A stretch of DNA of 64,000 bases from Streptomyces sp. A2-16 (GTDB lineage Bacteria; Actinomycetota; Actinomycetes; Streptomycetales; Streptomycetaceae), in assembly GCF_018128905.1 (NCBI RefSeq), contig NZ_CP063808.1:1860001-1924000 (forward strand). Direction: 5' to 3'. The notes under the pieces were generated by a model. The model did not search any database, had not been told where the DNA came from, and worked only from the letters and a program-made list of their open reading frames with translations. Position 1 is the stretch's first letter. The number at the start of each line of letters is the position of its first letter. This document shows positions 1 through 8,619 of this stretch, piece by piece. The translations under genes and the position numbers were made by a program.

Positions 1-1077
1 AGAGCCGTCCACCGCCGCCCCGGATTCGTCGCGAACATCGCCATGGCGAGCGACCGCATCGCCGCCTACGAATGCGGCAACGGCGAGAACCCGCGCGGCT
101 GGCACACCGGCGCCGGAATGCTCTCCTGGTGGGCCGCCGACTCGGGCCAGTACACCGACTGGTACTGGCCCACCGTCGACTGGTACCGCCTCCCCGGGAC
201 GACCGTCTCCACCCGCCGCCTCCCCGACCGGGCCGGCGGCGAGTGGGGCGAGCCCAAGCCGGACGTCCGCTGGGTCGGCGGCACGACCGACGGCGAGTAC
301 GCGGCGATCGGCCAGCACCTCAAGGGGCTCGGGTCGACACTGCAGGCCCGCAAGTCGTGGTTCTGCGTCGACGACGCGGTGATCTGCCTCGGCGCGGGCA
401 TCACCTGCGCCGACGGCGTCCCGGTCGAGACGGTCGTCGACAACCGCAACCTGGGGGAGGGCGGTACGCAGGCCTTCGTACGGGGGCCGGGCTGGGCGCA
501 TCTGGAGGGACACGGAGGCTGGCTCGTCCCCGGCGGGCTGCACACCCTGCGCGAGGACCGCACCGGCGCCTGGTCCGACATCAACACCTCCGGTACGACC
601 GAGCGGCGCACCCGGCGCTGGCAGACCCTCTGGCTCGACCACGGCACCGACCCGGTGGACGCCTCGTACGCCTATGTCCTGATGCCCGGAGCCTCCCGCC
701 GTGCCGTCGACGCCCGGGCCGCCGACCGCCACTGGCTGTCGGTCCTCGCCAACGACAGCGCGTGCCAGGCGGTCCGGGTCGGCAGCCCGGGCCTGACCCT
801 GGCGAACTTCTGGCGGGCCGGCACGGCGGGTCCGCTCACCGCGTCGGCGGGGGCGAGCGTGCTGGTCCGCCGCAGGGGTCGTACCGCTACGCTCTGCGTG
901 GCCGAACCAACCCGTTCGGGCGAACCGCTGGAGATCGTCCTCAACCGCCCCGTGCGCTCGGTCGTACGCGCCGACGACACGGTCGAGGTACGCGCCACAG
1001 GCCGTCTGCTGCATCTGCGCGTCACTCCGGGGACGGCATGCGCCACGCACGGATGTGAGGTGGCTCTCACGCCCTGA
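1..1077 (+). CDS. Polysaccharide lyase family 8 enzyme, C-terminal part (5' end outside window)
   Basis: The frame is open from base 1 (first residues RAVHRRPGF) and runs to TGA at 1075-1077, so only the last 358 residues are present. The conserved block ECGNGENPRGWHTGAGM, with RAVHRRPG before it and the Trp-rich stretch after it, is typical of family 8 lyases (hyaluronate, chondroitin and xanthan lyases). The visible part corresponds to the central beta-sandwich and C-terminal beta domain. The catalytic alpha/alpha toroid should lie mostly upstream of the window. Family members are secreted and cleave uronic-acid polysaccharides by beta-elimination. The exact substrate cannot be told. ATG at 43 is an internal Met, not the start. 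It is probably monocistronic: the next gene starts 151 bases later behind its own upstream region. Confidence 0.85.
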   Translation, partial: RAVHRRPGFVANIAMASDRIAAYECGNGENPRGWHTGAGMLSWWAADSGQYTDWYWPTVDWYRLPGTTVSTRRLPDRAGGEWGEPKPDVRWVGGTTDGEYAAIGQHLKGLGSTLQARKSWFCVDDAVICLGAGITCADGVPVETVVDNRNLGEGGTQAFVRGPGWAHLEGHGGWLVPGGLHTLREDRTGAWSDINTSGTTERRTRRWQTLWLDHGTDPVDASYAYVLMPGASRRAVDARAADRHWLSVLANDSACQAVRVGSPGLTLANFWRAGTAGPLTASAGASVLVRRRGRTATLCVAEPTRSGEPLEIVLNRPVRSVVRADDTVEVRATGRLLHLRVTPGTACATHGCEVALTP

Positions 1078-1228
1078 CTTTGTTCGACCCCTACAAGCGG
1101 CAGGCCCTCTGAGCAGTCGGAACGCCTGCATGCCTCCAGGGTTCTGTTCGGTCGCACCAGGAAAACGGGCCGGAGACTGTGAGGAGTCGACGGCTCGCTT
1201 TCCCCGCGGGGCTTCGTAAGGTCGCTAC

Positions 1229-2824
1229 ATGACCGTTTTGGATGAGGCGCCGGGTGAGTCGACGGGCGAGCCGACGGACGCGCGCGGGCGGGTGGCCGAA
1301 CTGCACGGAATCCGTGCGGCGGCCCTGGCCGGCCCCAGCGAGAAGGCGACCGAGGCGCAGCACGCCAAGGGCAAGCTGACCGCACGGGAGCGCATCGAGC
1401 TGCTCCTCGACGCGGGTTCCTTCCAGGAGGTCGAGCAGCTGCGCCGGCACCGGGCGACCGGGTTCGGCCTGGAGGCCAAGAAGCCGTACACCGACGGTGT
1501 CATCACCGGCTGGGGCACGGTGGAGGGCCGCACGGTCTTCGTCTACGCCCACGACTTCCGCATCTTCGGCGGCGCGCTGGGCGAGGCCCACGCCACGAAG
1601 ATCCACAAGATCATGGACATGGCCATCGCGGCCGGGGCGCCCCTGGTGTCGCTGAACGACGGCGCCGGCGCCCGCATCCAGGAGGGCGTCAGCGCCCTCG
1701 CCGGCTACGGCGGCATCTTCCAGCGCAACACCAGGGCCTCGGGCGTCATCCCGCAGATCTCGGTCATGCTCGGCCCCTGCGCCGGCGGCGCGGCCTACTC
1801 GCCCGCCCTGACCGACTTCGTCTTCATGGTCCGCGAGACGTCCCAGATGTTCATCACCGGACCGGACGTGGTCAAGGCGGTGACCGGCGAGGAGATCACC
1901 CAGAACGGCCTCGGCGGCGCGGACGTGCACGCCGAGACCTCCGGTGTCTGCCACTTCGCCTACGACGACGAGGAGACGTGCCTCGCCGAGGTGCGCTACC
2001 TGCTGTCGATGCTCCCGCAGAACAACCGGGAGAACCCGCCGCGCGTGGAGTCCTCGGACGCGGCGGACCGGCGCGGCGACACACTGCTCGACCTGGTGCC
2101 GGCGGACGGCAACCGGCCGTACGACATGGCCAAGGTCATCGAGGAGATCGTCGACGACGGCGACTACCTCGAGGTCCACGAGCGCTGGGCCCGCAACATC
2201 ATCTGCGCGCTGGCCCGGCTGGACGGCCAGGTCGTCGGCATCGTGGCCAACCAGCCCTCCACGCTCGCCGGGGTCCTGGACATCGAGGCATCGGAAAAAG
2301 CTGCGCGCTTTGTCCAGATGTGTGACGCTTTCAACATTCCGATCGTCACCTTCCTGGACGTCCCCGGGTTCCTTCCGGGCGTCGACCAGGAGCACGGCGG
2401 CATCATCCGCCACGGCGCCAAGCTGCTGTACGCGTACTGCAACGCCACGGTGCCGAGGATCTCCCTGATCCTGCGCAAGGCCTACGGCGGTGCCTACATC
2501 GTCATGGACAGCCAGTCCATCGGCGCGGACCTCACCTACGCCTGGCCGACGAACGAGATCGCGGTGATGGGTGCCGAAGGTGCCGCCAACGTCATCTTCC
2601 GGCGCCAGATCGCCGAGGCCGAGGACCCCGAGGCCATGCGGGCCCGCATGGTCAAGGAGTACAAGTCCGAGCTCATGCACCCGTACTACGCGGCGGAGCG
2701 TGGCCTGGTGGACGACGTGATCGACCCGGCGGAGACCCGCGAGGTCCTGATCAGGTCCCTCGCGATGCTCCAGTCGAAGCACGCCGACCTGCCCTCCCGC
2801 AAGCACGGCAACCCTCCGCAGTAA
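1229..2824 (+). CDS. accB: Acyl-CoA carboxylase beta (carboxyltransferase) subunit AccB
   Basis: 531 residues, the usual length of actinobacterial acetyl/propionyl-CoA carboxylase beta subunits. Both crotonase-fold lobes are visible. The N-terminal lobe carries the Gly-rich oxyanion stretch GPCAGGAAYSPALTDF near residue 180. The C-terminal lobe carries LILRKAYGGAYIVM and ADLTYAWPTNEIAVMG near residues 415-450. The enzyme transfers CO2 from biotin on an alpha subunit, encoded elsewhere, to acetyl- or propionyl-CoA, giving malonyl- or methylmalonyl-CoA for fatty acid and polyketide synthesis. ATG at 1229 follows an AAGG-type ribosome site. accE lies 57 bases downstream, so the pair is probably co-transcribed. 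In S. coelicolor this pair is accB (SCO5535) and accE (SCO5536), by recall. Acyl-chain preference cannot be settled by reading alone. Confidence 0.93.
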   Translation: MTVLDEAPGESTGEPTDARGRVAELHGIRAAALAGPSEKATEAQHAKGKLTARERIELLLDAGSFQEVEQLRRHRATGFGLEAKKPYTDGVITGWGTVEGRTVFVYAHDFRIFGGALGEAHATKIHKIMDMAIAAGAPLVSLNDGAGARIQEGVSALAGYGGIFQRNTRASGVIPQISVMLGPCAGGAAYSPALTDFVFMVRETSQMFITGPDVVKAVTGEEITQNGLGGADVHAETSGVCHFAYDDEETCLAEVRYLLSMLPQNNRENPPRVESSDAADRRGDTLLDLVPADGNRPYDMAKVIEEIVDDGDYLEVHERWARNIICALARLDGQVVGIVANQPSTLAGVLDIEASEKAARFVQMCDAFNIPIVTFLDVPGFLPGVDQEHGGIIRHGAKLLYAYCNATVPRISLILRKAYGGAYIVMDSQSIGADLTYAWPTNEIAVMGAEGAANVIFRRQIAEAEDPEAMRARMVKEYKSELMHPYYAAERGLVDDVIDPAETREVLIRSLAMLQSKHADLPSRKHGNPPQ

Positions 2825-2881
2825 CCCGGCGGACCCTCCGCGACACCCTCGCGGAAACCTCTCTCACGGAGACTGTGACCT

Positions 2882-3073
2882 ATGAGCACCCCTGACATCC
2901 GCGTCGAGAAGGGCCACGCCGAGCCCGAGGAAGTCGCCGCCATCACGGCGATCCTCCTGGCTCGCGCCGCAGCCCAGCCCTCCGAGACCCCGGCCCACCG
3001 AGGCCGCCCCAAGGCCGGCTGGCGCCGCCTGGAGCGCGAGGGCGGCTTCCGCGCCCCGCACAGCTGGCACTGA
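2882..3073 (+). CDS. accE: Acyl-CoA carboxylase epsilon subunit AccE
   Basis: 63 residues. It starts with ATG at 2882 after a clear GGAGA ribosome site. The sequence fits the actinobacterial epsilon family: an acidic N-terminal helix (EEVAAITAILLAR), a short Pro-rich middle and the conserved ending WRRLEREG...APHSW. Known epsilon subunits bind the beta subunit and greatly stimulate acyl-CoA carboxylase activity. It lies directly behind accB in the same direction and is followed by a strong hairpin terminator, so the two form a closed transcription unit. Confidence 0.9.
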   Translation: MSTPDIRVEKGHAEPEEVAAITAILLARAAAQPSETPAHRGRPKAGWRRLEREGGFRAPHSWH

Positions 3074-3086
3074 GCTGCGCTGCTTG

Positions 3087-3127
3087 AACGGCCCCGCTCT
3101 TCCCCTTGTGGGGAGAGCGGGGCCGTT
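3087..3127. terminator. Bidirectional hairpin terminator after accE
   Basis: Perfect inverted repeat AACGGCCCCGCTCTTCCCC / GGGGAGAGCGGGGCCGTT with a TTGT loop, 14 bases after the accE stop. It lies between convergent units (accBE on plus, conservon 2 on minus) and can serve both. Confidence 0.85.
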
Positions 3128-3141
3128 GTCGTTTGCTCGCC

Positions 3142-3177
3142 CAGTTCCCCGCGCCCCTTCGGGGGCGCGGGGAACTG
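3142..3177. repeat. Dispersed Streptomyces REP-like hairpin (TTCG-capped)
   Basis: Perfect 16-base stem CAGTTCCCCGCGCCCC / GGGGCGCGGGGAACTG closed by TTCG. The sequence matches, from memory, a very abundant intergenic palindrome of Streptomyces genomes whose right flank reads GCGCGACnAGCCAC. The same flank is present here to 3190. A diverged partial copy lies inside smc at 53539-53567. Confidence 0.7.
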
Positions 3178-3188
3178 CGCGACAAGCC

Positions 3189-3233
3189 ACTGGGCTGCCG
3201 CAGACGGCACTCAACCGTCCGAGGCAGCCCAGT
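3189..3233 (-). terminator. Hairpin downstream of cvnD2
   Basis: ACTGGGCTGCC (3189-3199) pairs with GGCAGCCCAGT (3223-3233), starting 20 bases after the cvnD2 stop codon on the minus strand. It is a likely terminator or transcript-stabilising end for conservon 2. Confidence 0.6.
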
Positions 3234-3252
3234 AGCCGCAACAGAGACCCAC

Positions 3253-3834
3253 TTACCGCAGACGAGCCATCAGCGCGTGCTCCACGAGCGTGATGAGCGC
3301 CGACTTCGCATCGGCCCGGTGCCGGGCGTCCGTCGTGATGATCGGAGTGTCCGGGCCGATCTGAAGGGCTTCCCGGACCTCGTCCGGGTTGTACGGCTGG
3401 TTGCCGTCGAACCCGTTCAGGGCGATCACGAAGGGGAGACCCGAGTTCTCGAAGTAGTCGACCGCGGGGAAGCAGTCGGCGAGACGGCGGGTGTCCACGA
3501 GGACGATCGCGCCGATGGCGCCGCGGACCAGGTCGTCCCACATGAACCAGAAGCGGTCCTGGCCCGGCGTACCGAAGAGGTACAGGATCAGGTCCTGGTC
3601 CAGGGTGATGCGGCCGAAGTCCATGGCGACCGTGGTGGTCGTCTTGTCCCCGGTGTGGGTGAGGTCGTCGATGCCGGCCGACGCGGACGTCATCACGGCC
3701 TCTGTGCGCAGCGGGTTGATCTCCGAAACGGCCCCGACGAACGTGGTCTTGCCCACGCCGAAGCCACCCGCCACCACGATCTTCGCCGAGGTGGTGGAGC
3801 GGGAAGGACCGCCGCTAGAGCTTGCGAAGTCCAC
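3253..3834 (-). CDS. cvnD2: Conservon Ras-like GTPase CvnD (conservon 2)
   Basis: 193 residues. The P-loop is GGFGVGKTT (residues ~23-31), the switch/G3 region is FGTPGQDRF, and LNGFD stands at the position of the base-recognising N/TKxD motif. This is the MglA/Ras-like small GTPase of Streptomyces conservons, thought to act at the membrane as output of a G-protein-coupled-like complex with CvnA, CvnB and CvnC. The start codon lies inside the 3' end of cvnC2, with 20 bases of overlap, so translation is probably coupled. It is nearly identical to cvnD1 in this window; the main differences are the N-terminal Ser/Pro-rich stretch and the EALQIGPD region. Confidence 0.93.
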   Translation of the reverse strand: MDFASSSGGPSRSTTSAKIVVAGGFGVGKTTFVGAVSEINPLRTEAVMTSASAGIDDLTHTGDKTTTTVAMDFGRITLDQDLILYLFGTPGQDRFWFMWDDLVRGAIGAIVLVDTRRLADCFPAVDYFENSGLPFVIALNGFDGNQPYNPDEVREALQIGPDTPIITTDARHRADAKSALITLVEHALMARLR

Positions 3835-4402
3835 TGAGCACCCTTTCGAGCAGTGTCACGTCTGGCTGGCCGCCGGCGTTCTCGTCGCCGCCGGGCTGAT
3901 GGATGGCGACCAGGCCCGCCTCCGCCAAGTCGGCGACGAGGATCCTGGCCACGCCGAGAGGGATCGTCAGGAGCGCGGAGATTTCCGCCACCGACTTGAT
4001 TTCCCGGCACAGGTTGCAGATCCGCTGATGCTCGGGCAACTGGCCCTGCATCTGGTGCGGCTGCGCGGTGGTGTGCACCAGCGCCTCGATGGCGAGCTGG
4101 TAGCGGGGGCGGGTGCGGCCGCCGGTCATGGCGTACGGACGCACCAAGGGGTTGTTCGACGACCCTGCGGGCGCCGGCTCAGAGCGTCGATGCGGCTGCA
4201 CGGGCTGGATGCGCGGGGCCGGCGGCTGGTCGTACGGCGACGGACCGGGGCCCTGGGGGCCCTGGGGCGCGTACGGCTGCTGACGCCGCTGGCTCGGTGC
4301 GGAGGGGAAGTTGTAGCGGTTCGGGTTCTGGGAACCGTCGTTCTGGCCCTGGCCAGGACCGTACGACCAATTGCCAGATGAACCACCTGGGGGTGTTGCC
4401 AC
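3815..4402 (-). CDS. cvnC2: Conservon DUF742 protein CvnC (conservon 2)
   Basis: 195 residues from GTG at 4402, which is preceded by a strong ribosome site (GGAGGAGGAG). A GTG ten codons upstream at 4432 is in frame but would place that site inside the gene. The N-terminal ~90 residues are Gly/Pro/Gln-rich and look disordered. The DUF742 domain follows: VRPYAMTGGRTRP, then LPEHQRICNLCREIKSVAEISALL, a winged-helix-like segment, and the ending TLLERVLSGLRKL. CvnC proteins join the CvnA/CvnB/CvnD complex at the membrane. The last 20 bases overlap cvnD2. CvnC1 lacks most of the N-terminal low-complexity extension. Confidence 0.9.
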   Translation of the reverse strand: MATPPGGSSGNWSYGPGQGQNDGSQNPNRYNFPSAPSQRRQQPYAPQGPQGPGPSPYDQPPAPRIQPVQPHRRSEPAPAGSSNNPLVRPYAMTGGRTRPRYQLAIEALVHTTAQPHQMQGQLPEHQRICNLCREIKSVAEISALLTIPLGVARILVADLAEAGLVAIHQPGGDENAGGQPDVTLLERVLSGLRKL

Positions 4403-4502
4403 TTTCTCTCCTCCTCCGACTGTGCCGGGCACCCATCACGCTGTGTGGAGCCGCGTCCCGAAACCTTACGGCCCCGGGACGCCAAAACGCACCGTCTGTC
4501 TG

Positions 4503-4925
4503 TCAGTTGAGCAGGCTGCCCTGGAGCTCGGCACGCAGATCGGGCGTCAGGACCGTACCGGCACGGTCCACCAGAAGAGCCATCTCGTACCCGATGAGAC
4601 CGATGTCCGCCTCCGGGTGTGCGAGAACCGCGAGCGAGGAACCGTCGGAGATGGACATGATGAACAGGAATCCCCGCTCCATCTCCACAACGGTCTGGTT
4701 CACGCTGCCGCCCTCGAAGATGCGCGAGGCACCGGCGGTCAGCGAGGTCAGACCGGAGGCGACAGCCGCAAGCTGGTCGGCACGGTCGCGCGGAAAGCCT
4801 TCGGACATCGCCAGAAGGAGTCCGTCGGCGGAGACCACCACCGTGTGGGACACCCCCGGGGTGTTGTCCACGAAGTTGGTGATCAACCAGTTCAGGTTCT
4901 GCGCCGCCTGGCTCATCGGGCTCAC
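4503..4925 (-). CDS. cvnB2: Conservon Roadblock/LC7-domain protein CvnB (conservon 2)
   Basis: About 140 residues of Roadblock/LC7 fold (ANLNWL-type helix, then HTVVVSADGLLLAMSEG and QLAAVASGLTSL), the type that regulates MglA-like GTPases. I take GTG at 4925 (MSPMSQAAQ) as start because AGGAG lies seven bases upstream. ATG at 4916 is the alternative. The start lies one base after the cvnA2 stop codon, so the two are translationally coupled. It differs from CvnB1 at only a few positions, such as VNQT for VAQT and EADIGLI for ECDIGLV. Confidence 0.92.
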   Translation of the reverse strand: MSPMSQAAQNLNWLITNFVDNTPGVSHTVVVSADGLLLAMSEGFPRDRADQLAAVASGLTSLTAGASRIFEGGSVNQTVVEMERGFLFIMSISDGSSLAVLAHPEADIGLIGYEMALLVDRAGTVLTPDLRAELQGSLLN

Positions 4926-4926
4926 A

Positions 4927-7900
4927 CTAACGCTCCTGGTTGTAGGTGCTGTCAGAACCGAAGCCCTGACCGTTCGTTTCACTGCCTGCGCTGCGGCCCC
5001 GCTGGACACCGCGGCGCAGGTTGCTCAGCCTGCCCCGGACGTCCTCCGGAGCGCGGGAGACCGAAGGGCCTCCCTGGGGAGTGGATTCGGCGGCTCCCTC
5101 GACCAGGTTGGCCTTGGGCACCCGCCGCGGCAGACCGGAGGAGGTGACCCCGCCCGCCTTGGGCTTCCGGAGCTGGGAGGCCTGCTGCCACCGCGCGTCG
5201 TTGGCCGAACGCCAGATGTCGCCGCCGCCGTTGCTCTCCGGCGCTGAGGCCGGCGGCTCCTGGTTCGCGTGCCGCGTGCCGTTCGAGCCGTTCGCGCCGC
5301 TCCCGGTGGAGCCACGGCGGGGGAGCCCGGCGTCGGTCAGCTCGTGACCCACGGTGGCGGGGGCCGGCCCCGGACGTTCGAAGCCTACGCGGTCACGCTC
5401 ACTCACGTCAGCGGCCTGCGCAGATTCCGCTTCCGGAGCGTACTGGTCCGGGTAGCCGTTGCGGTAACCGTCCGACTGCGGCCAGTCATCCTGGTAGCGG
5501 CGCTCCTCGAAGCCCGAGTAGGTCTCCGGGGCGGCCGCGTGCACCGCGGCGGGCTCCTCCTGGACCGGCTCCGCATAGGAGGGCTCCGGGTAGCCGGCGC
5601 CCGTCGAGAACGTGTCGCTCTGCGGCAGGCCGCCGTTCTGGGCGAAGTACGGCTCCTCGTACGACGGGCGCTTCGGCTCCTCGTACGACGTCTGCCGCTG
5701 CTCCTCGTACGGCGCCTGCTGAGGCTCCTCGTACGACGTCTGCTGGTCGTAGGAGGCGGGCTGCTGCTCCGGGTAGCCGTTGCGGCTGTTGTCGTAGCCG
5801 GTCTGCTGGGCGCCGTGGGACGTGTCGAACCCGTCCCCGTACGACGCCTCAGGACCCTGCAGCGCGGGCGGCTGGTCCTGGCCCTGCGACTCCAGGGCCG
5901 CGCGGCGCTCCTCGCGCATCAGGGAGCGGCCGACCGGGTCCAGCTCGCGTATGTCGTCCGGGACCTCGGAGTAGCGGCTGTCGTCGAAGCCGAGTTCCGC
6001 GGCCGTACGCATGGGCAGACCGTTGTTGAAGTCCTCGCCCTGGTACTGCTGCTGCTCCGGCATGATCTGCGAGACGGTGAACTCGTCGCTGGCCGGCTGC
6101 TGCTCGCCGCCACCACCGTGGGTGATCGCGTCGGGCAGCATGACCAGCGAGGTCGTGCCGGCCTGCTCGCCCGAGGGGCGCAGCTGGACGCGGATGCCGT
6201 GCCGGTCGGACAGCCGGCCGACCACGAACAGGCCCATGCGCTGGGAGATCGCGGCGTCCACGGTCGGCGGGTTGGCCAGCTTGTGGTTGATGTCCGCGAA
6301 GTCCTCGGCGGTCAGGCCGATGCCCTTGTCGTGGATCTCGATCATGATGCGGCCGTCGGGGAGACGGGTCGCGGTGACGCGGACCTTGGTCTGCGGCGAG
6401 GAGAACGTGGTCGCGTTCTCCAGCAGCTCGGCGAGCAGGTGCACGAGGTCGGTGACCGCGCGGCCGTGGATCTCGGCCTCCGGGACGCCGGACAGCTCGA
6501 TGCGCTCGTACTGCTCCACCTCGGAGGAGGCGGCGCGCAGCACGTCGACCAGCGGGACCGGCTGGTCCCAGCGGCGGCCGGGCTCCTCGCCGGCGAGGAC
6601 CAGGAGGTTCTCGCCGTTGCGGCGCATACGGGTCGCGAGGTGGTCCAGACGGAAGAGGTTCTCCAGCTGGTCCGGGTCGGCCTCGTTGTTCTCCAGGTCG
6701 GTGATCAGGGTCAGCTGGCCCTCGATCAGCGACTGGTTGCGCCGGGACAGGTTGGTGAAGATCGCGTTGATGTTGCCCCGCAGCAGGGCCTGCTCGGAGG
6801 CGAGTCGTACGGCCTCGCGGTGGACCTGGTCGAAGGCGCGTGCGACCTCGCCGATCTCGTCCTTGGTGTTGATCGGGATCGGCGCGACCCGGGTGTCGAC
6901 CCGGCCGGGGTCGGTGCGCGAGAGCTGGTCGACCAGCATCGGCAGGCGCTGCTCGGCGATGCCGAAGGCGGCGTTGCGCAGCTGGCGCATCGAGCGGGAC
7001 ATCTGGCGGGCGACCGCGCCGGCCAGGATGAACGCGAGGAGCAGGGCGACCACGACGGCGGCACCCACGATGAACGCGTCGCGCTTGGCCTCGTCGGCGA
7101 TGCTCGCGGCCTCGTTCACCGCGGTGTCGGCCAGGTCGGTCTCGATCTGGCGGTAGGCGTTGTACTTGAGGGTGTTGACCGCCCACCAGTTCTCCGCCGT
7201 GATGCCGTCCTTGGCGAGCGACTCACGGGCGCTCTCGTCCATCGACGGCAGCTGGGCCAGGCTGGAGACCATGTCCACGGGGTTGGCCGGCGGCGGGACG
7301 TAGTTCGGGTTCTTGGCGGCGGCCTCCTTGGCGAGCGCCGCGCCCTCCGTCTGGATCTGCTTCTTCGCCGTGTCCAGCTTGGCCGCGTCGGCCTCGGTGC
7401 CACCGCCGACGTACTCCTCGACGGCGATGCCCTCCAGGTACGCGTACGAGGACAGGGCGACCTTCTGGCTGGCGAAGCTGCTCAGTCCCGGGCCGGGCTT
7501 GATCAGCAGGTGCATGCCGATGGAGCGCTGCAGCGACAGGGCCGCCTTGGTGAGCTCGATGGCGTAGACCGTACGGCCGTAGCTGGTGATGTTTCCGGTG
7601 CCGAGGCCCAGCTCGTTGGCGAACTCCGTCAGCGGGTGGGCGACCTGGGTGTAGCCCTCCTCGGTCTTCACACCGGTGAGCTTGGAGGAGGTGTAGGCGC
7701 CCGCGCGCAGCGTCTGGAGCGCTCCCTCGCCGTCCCGGAACAGCTTCAGGCGGCGCTCGAGGCCCGCCTTCTGCGGCATGTTCTGGGCGGCCTCGTCGAA
7801 GGCGTCGGCGGCCTGGTCGGTCTTCTTGCGGGCGGCGACGACCGTGGCGTTGTCCTGGCCCTGACCGCTCAGCAGCGGGGCGGCGGTGCTGTCGCGCTCG

Positions 7901-8217
7901 TTGTAGAGGGCGTCGGCGTAGCTCAGGGAGGCACGCACGAGGCGGGCGGTGTTCTCCGCGTCCTCGGCCTCGCGCCAGGTGTCGATCGAGCTCTTGACCT
8001 GGAAGCCGCCCATGACGAGGCCGACGATCACGGGTATGAGCAGGATCGCGTTCAGCCGGGTGGGCACCCGCCAGTTGCGCGGGGAGAACCGGCCACCGCC
8101 GGACGGCGGGGCTGCCGTCGGCTCCGGACCGGACACAGGGGCGGGCGCCGCTCCGCGCGGCGGCGGGGTGAAGTTGCCCCGGGCCGACGGCTCGGGACCG
8201 TTCTTGCTTCGCCTCAC
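4927..8217 (-). CDS. cvnA2: Conservon sensor-kinase-like protein CvnA (conservon 2)
   Basis: 1096 residues from GTG at 8217. Order: basic/Pro-rich cytoplasmic start; membrane helix near residues 55-75 (AILLIPVIVGLVMGG); an extracellular nitrate/nitrite-sensor-like helical domain of about 300 residues; a second membrane helix (VGAAVVVALLLAFILAG); a HAMP-like linker; a helical dimerisation segment containing FRLDHLATRMRRNGENLL; and a GHKL ATPase domain (ENAT N-box, HDKGIGL G1 box). A disordered tail of about 370 residues rich in Gln, Tyr and Pro follows, with near-repeats such as QTSYEEP. CvnA proteins are thought to sense a signal and pass it to CvnD through CvnB and CvnC. It heads the four-gene minus-strand operon. 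Confidence 0.92.
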   Translation of the reverse strand: MRRSKNGPEPSARGNFTPPPRGAAPAPVSGPEPTAAPPSGGGRFSPRNWRVPTRLNAILLIPVIVGLVMGGFQVKSSIDTWREAEDAENTARLVRASLSYADALYNERDSTAAPLLSGQGQDNATVVAARKKTDQAADAFDEAAQNMPQKAGLERRLKLFRDGEGALQTLRAGAYTSSKLTGVKTEEGYTQVAHPLTEFANELGLGTGNITSYGRTVYAIELTKAALSLQRSIGMHLLIKPGPGLSSFASQKVALSSYAYLEGIAVEEYVGGGTEADAAKLDTAKKQIQTEGAALAKEAAAKNPNYVPPPANPVDMVSSLAQLPSMDESARESLAKDGITAENWWAVNTLKYNAYRQIETDLADTAVNEAASIADEAKRDAFIVGAAVVVALLLAFILAGAVARQMSRSMRQLRNAAFGIAEQRLPMLVDQLSRTDPGRVDTRVAPIPINTKDEIGEVARAFDQVHREAVRLASEQALLRGNINAIFTNLSRRNQSLIEGQLTLITDLENNEADPDQLENLFRLDHLATRMRRNGENLLVLAGEEPGRRWDQPVPLVDVLRAASSEVEQYERIELSGVPEAEIHGRAVTDLVHLLAELLENATTFSSPQTKVRVTATRLPDGRIMIEIHDKGIGLTAEDFADINHKLANPPTVDAAISQRMGLFVVGRLSDRHGIRVQLRPSGEQAGTTSLVMLPDAITHGGGGEQQPASDEFTVSQIMPEQQQYQGEDFNNGLPMRTAAELGFDDSRYSEVPDDIRELDPVGRSLMREERRAALESQGQDQPPALQGPEASYGDGFDTSHGAQQTGYDNSRNGYPEQQPASYDQQTSYEEPQQAPYEEQRQTSYEEPKRPSYEEPYFAQNGGLPQSDTFSTGAGYPEPSYAEPVQEEPAAVHAAAPETYSGFEERRYQDDWPQSDGYRNGYPDQYAPEAESAQAADVSERDRVGFERPGPAPATVGHELTDAGLPRRGSTGSGANGSNGTRHANQEPPASAPESNGGGDIWRSANDARWQQASQLRKPKAGGVTSSGLPRRVPKANLVEGAAESTPQGGPSVSRAPEDVRGRLSNLRRGVQRGRSAGSETNGQGFGSDSTYNQER

Positions 8218-8279
8218 TCGACCAACAACCTCTCGGAGGGGTCGGCACCTACGTTGTGCCGCAGTCTCTCAGAGCCCAG

Positions 8280-8317
8280 TACGTCATCGACTAGTGAGTA
8301 CGTCTTTGACTATTGGG
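8280..8317 (-). repeat. Tandem 19-base direct repeat upstream of cvnA2
   Basis: Two adjacent copies of TACGTCnnnGACTAnTnnG (8280-8298 and 8299-8317), 63-100 bases upstream of the cvnA2 GTG. The position suits an activator or sigma-factor recognition element; the binding protein is unknown. Confidence 0.5.
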
Positions 8318-8414
8318 CAGTTCAGGCATTCCAGCACGACGGCCTGCGCACCTCCAAACAGTGGTACGCACGGATTCCGAGTGATGTAAGCCCCAGATAA
8401 AACGGTCATAAAGA

Positions 8415-8442
8415 ACGAGCCCCGTCAAAAGACGGGGCCGTT
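8415..8442 (-). terminator. Terminator of conservon 1
   Basis: GCCCCGTC AAAA GACGGGGC (8419-8438). On the minus strand the stem is followed by a TCGTTCTTT tract, as expected for intrinsic termination downstream of cvnD1, although about 180 bases past its stop codon. Confidence 0.7.
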
Positions 8443-8619
8443 GTGAGCGCAGCGAGACCGGTTGGCAACCACGCGTGGCCGTACCACCCGATTCCTCTGC
8501 CGAAACGTTATGAACACCGGGGCCGACCGTGTCTAAGACCACAGCCGGCTCCGGGACAACTACGACAACTGCCGTATGGCGCTGTTGATTTGAGTGCTGG
8601 ACGACATGCCTTCGGAGCG

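Larger units (their letters stand above)
8218..8619. other. Intergenic region between conservons 1 and 2
   Basis: 402 bases without a credible gene. It holds the promoter side of cvnA2 with a tandem 19-base repeat (8280-8317) and the terminator of conservon 1 (8415-8442). In the remaining 180 bases next to cvnD1 I see no further signal. Confidence 0.7.

Noticed and set aside
5269..8400. A 1043-codon open frame on the plus strand opposite cvnA2, and a 1428-codon one opposite cvnA1 (9619-13905)
   Set aside because: Arg/Gly/Val-rich composition without domains; typical antisense shadows of a high-GC gene. The minus-strand genes have clear domains and coupled starts.
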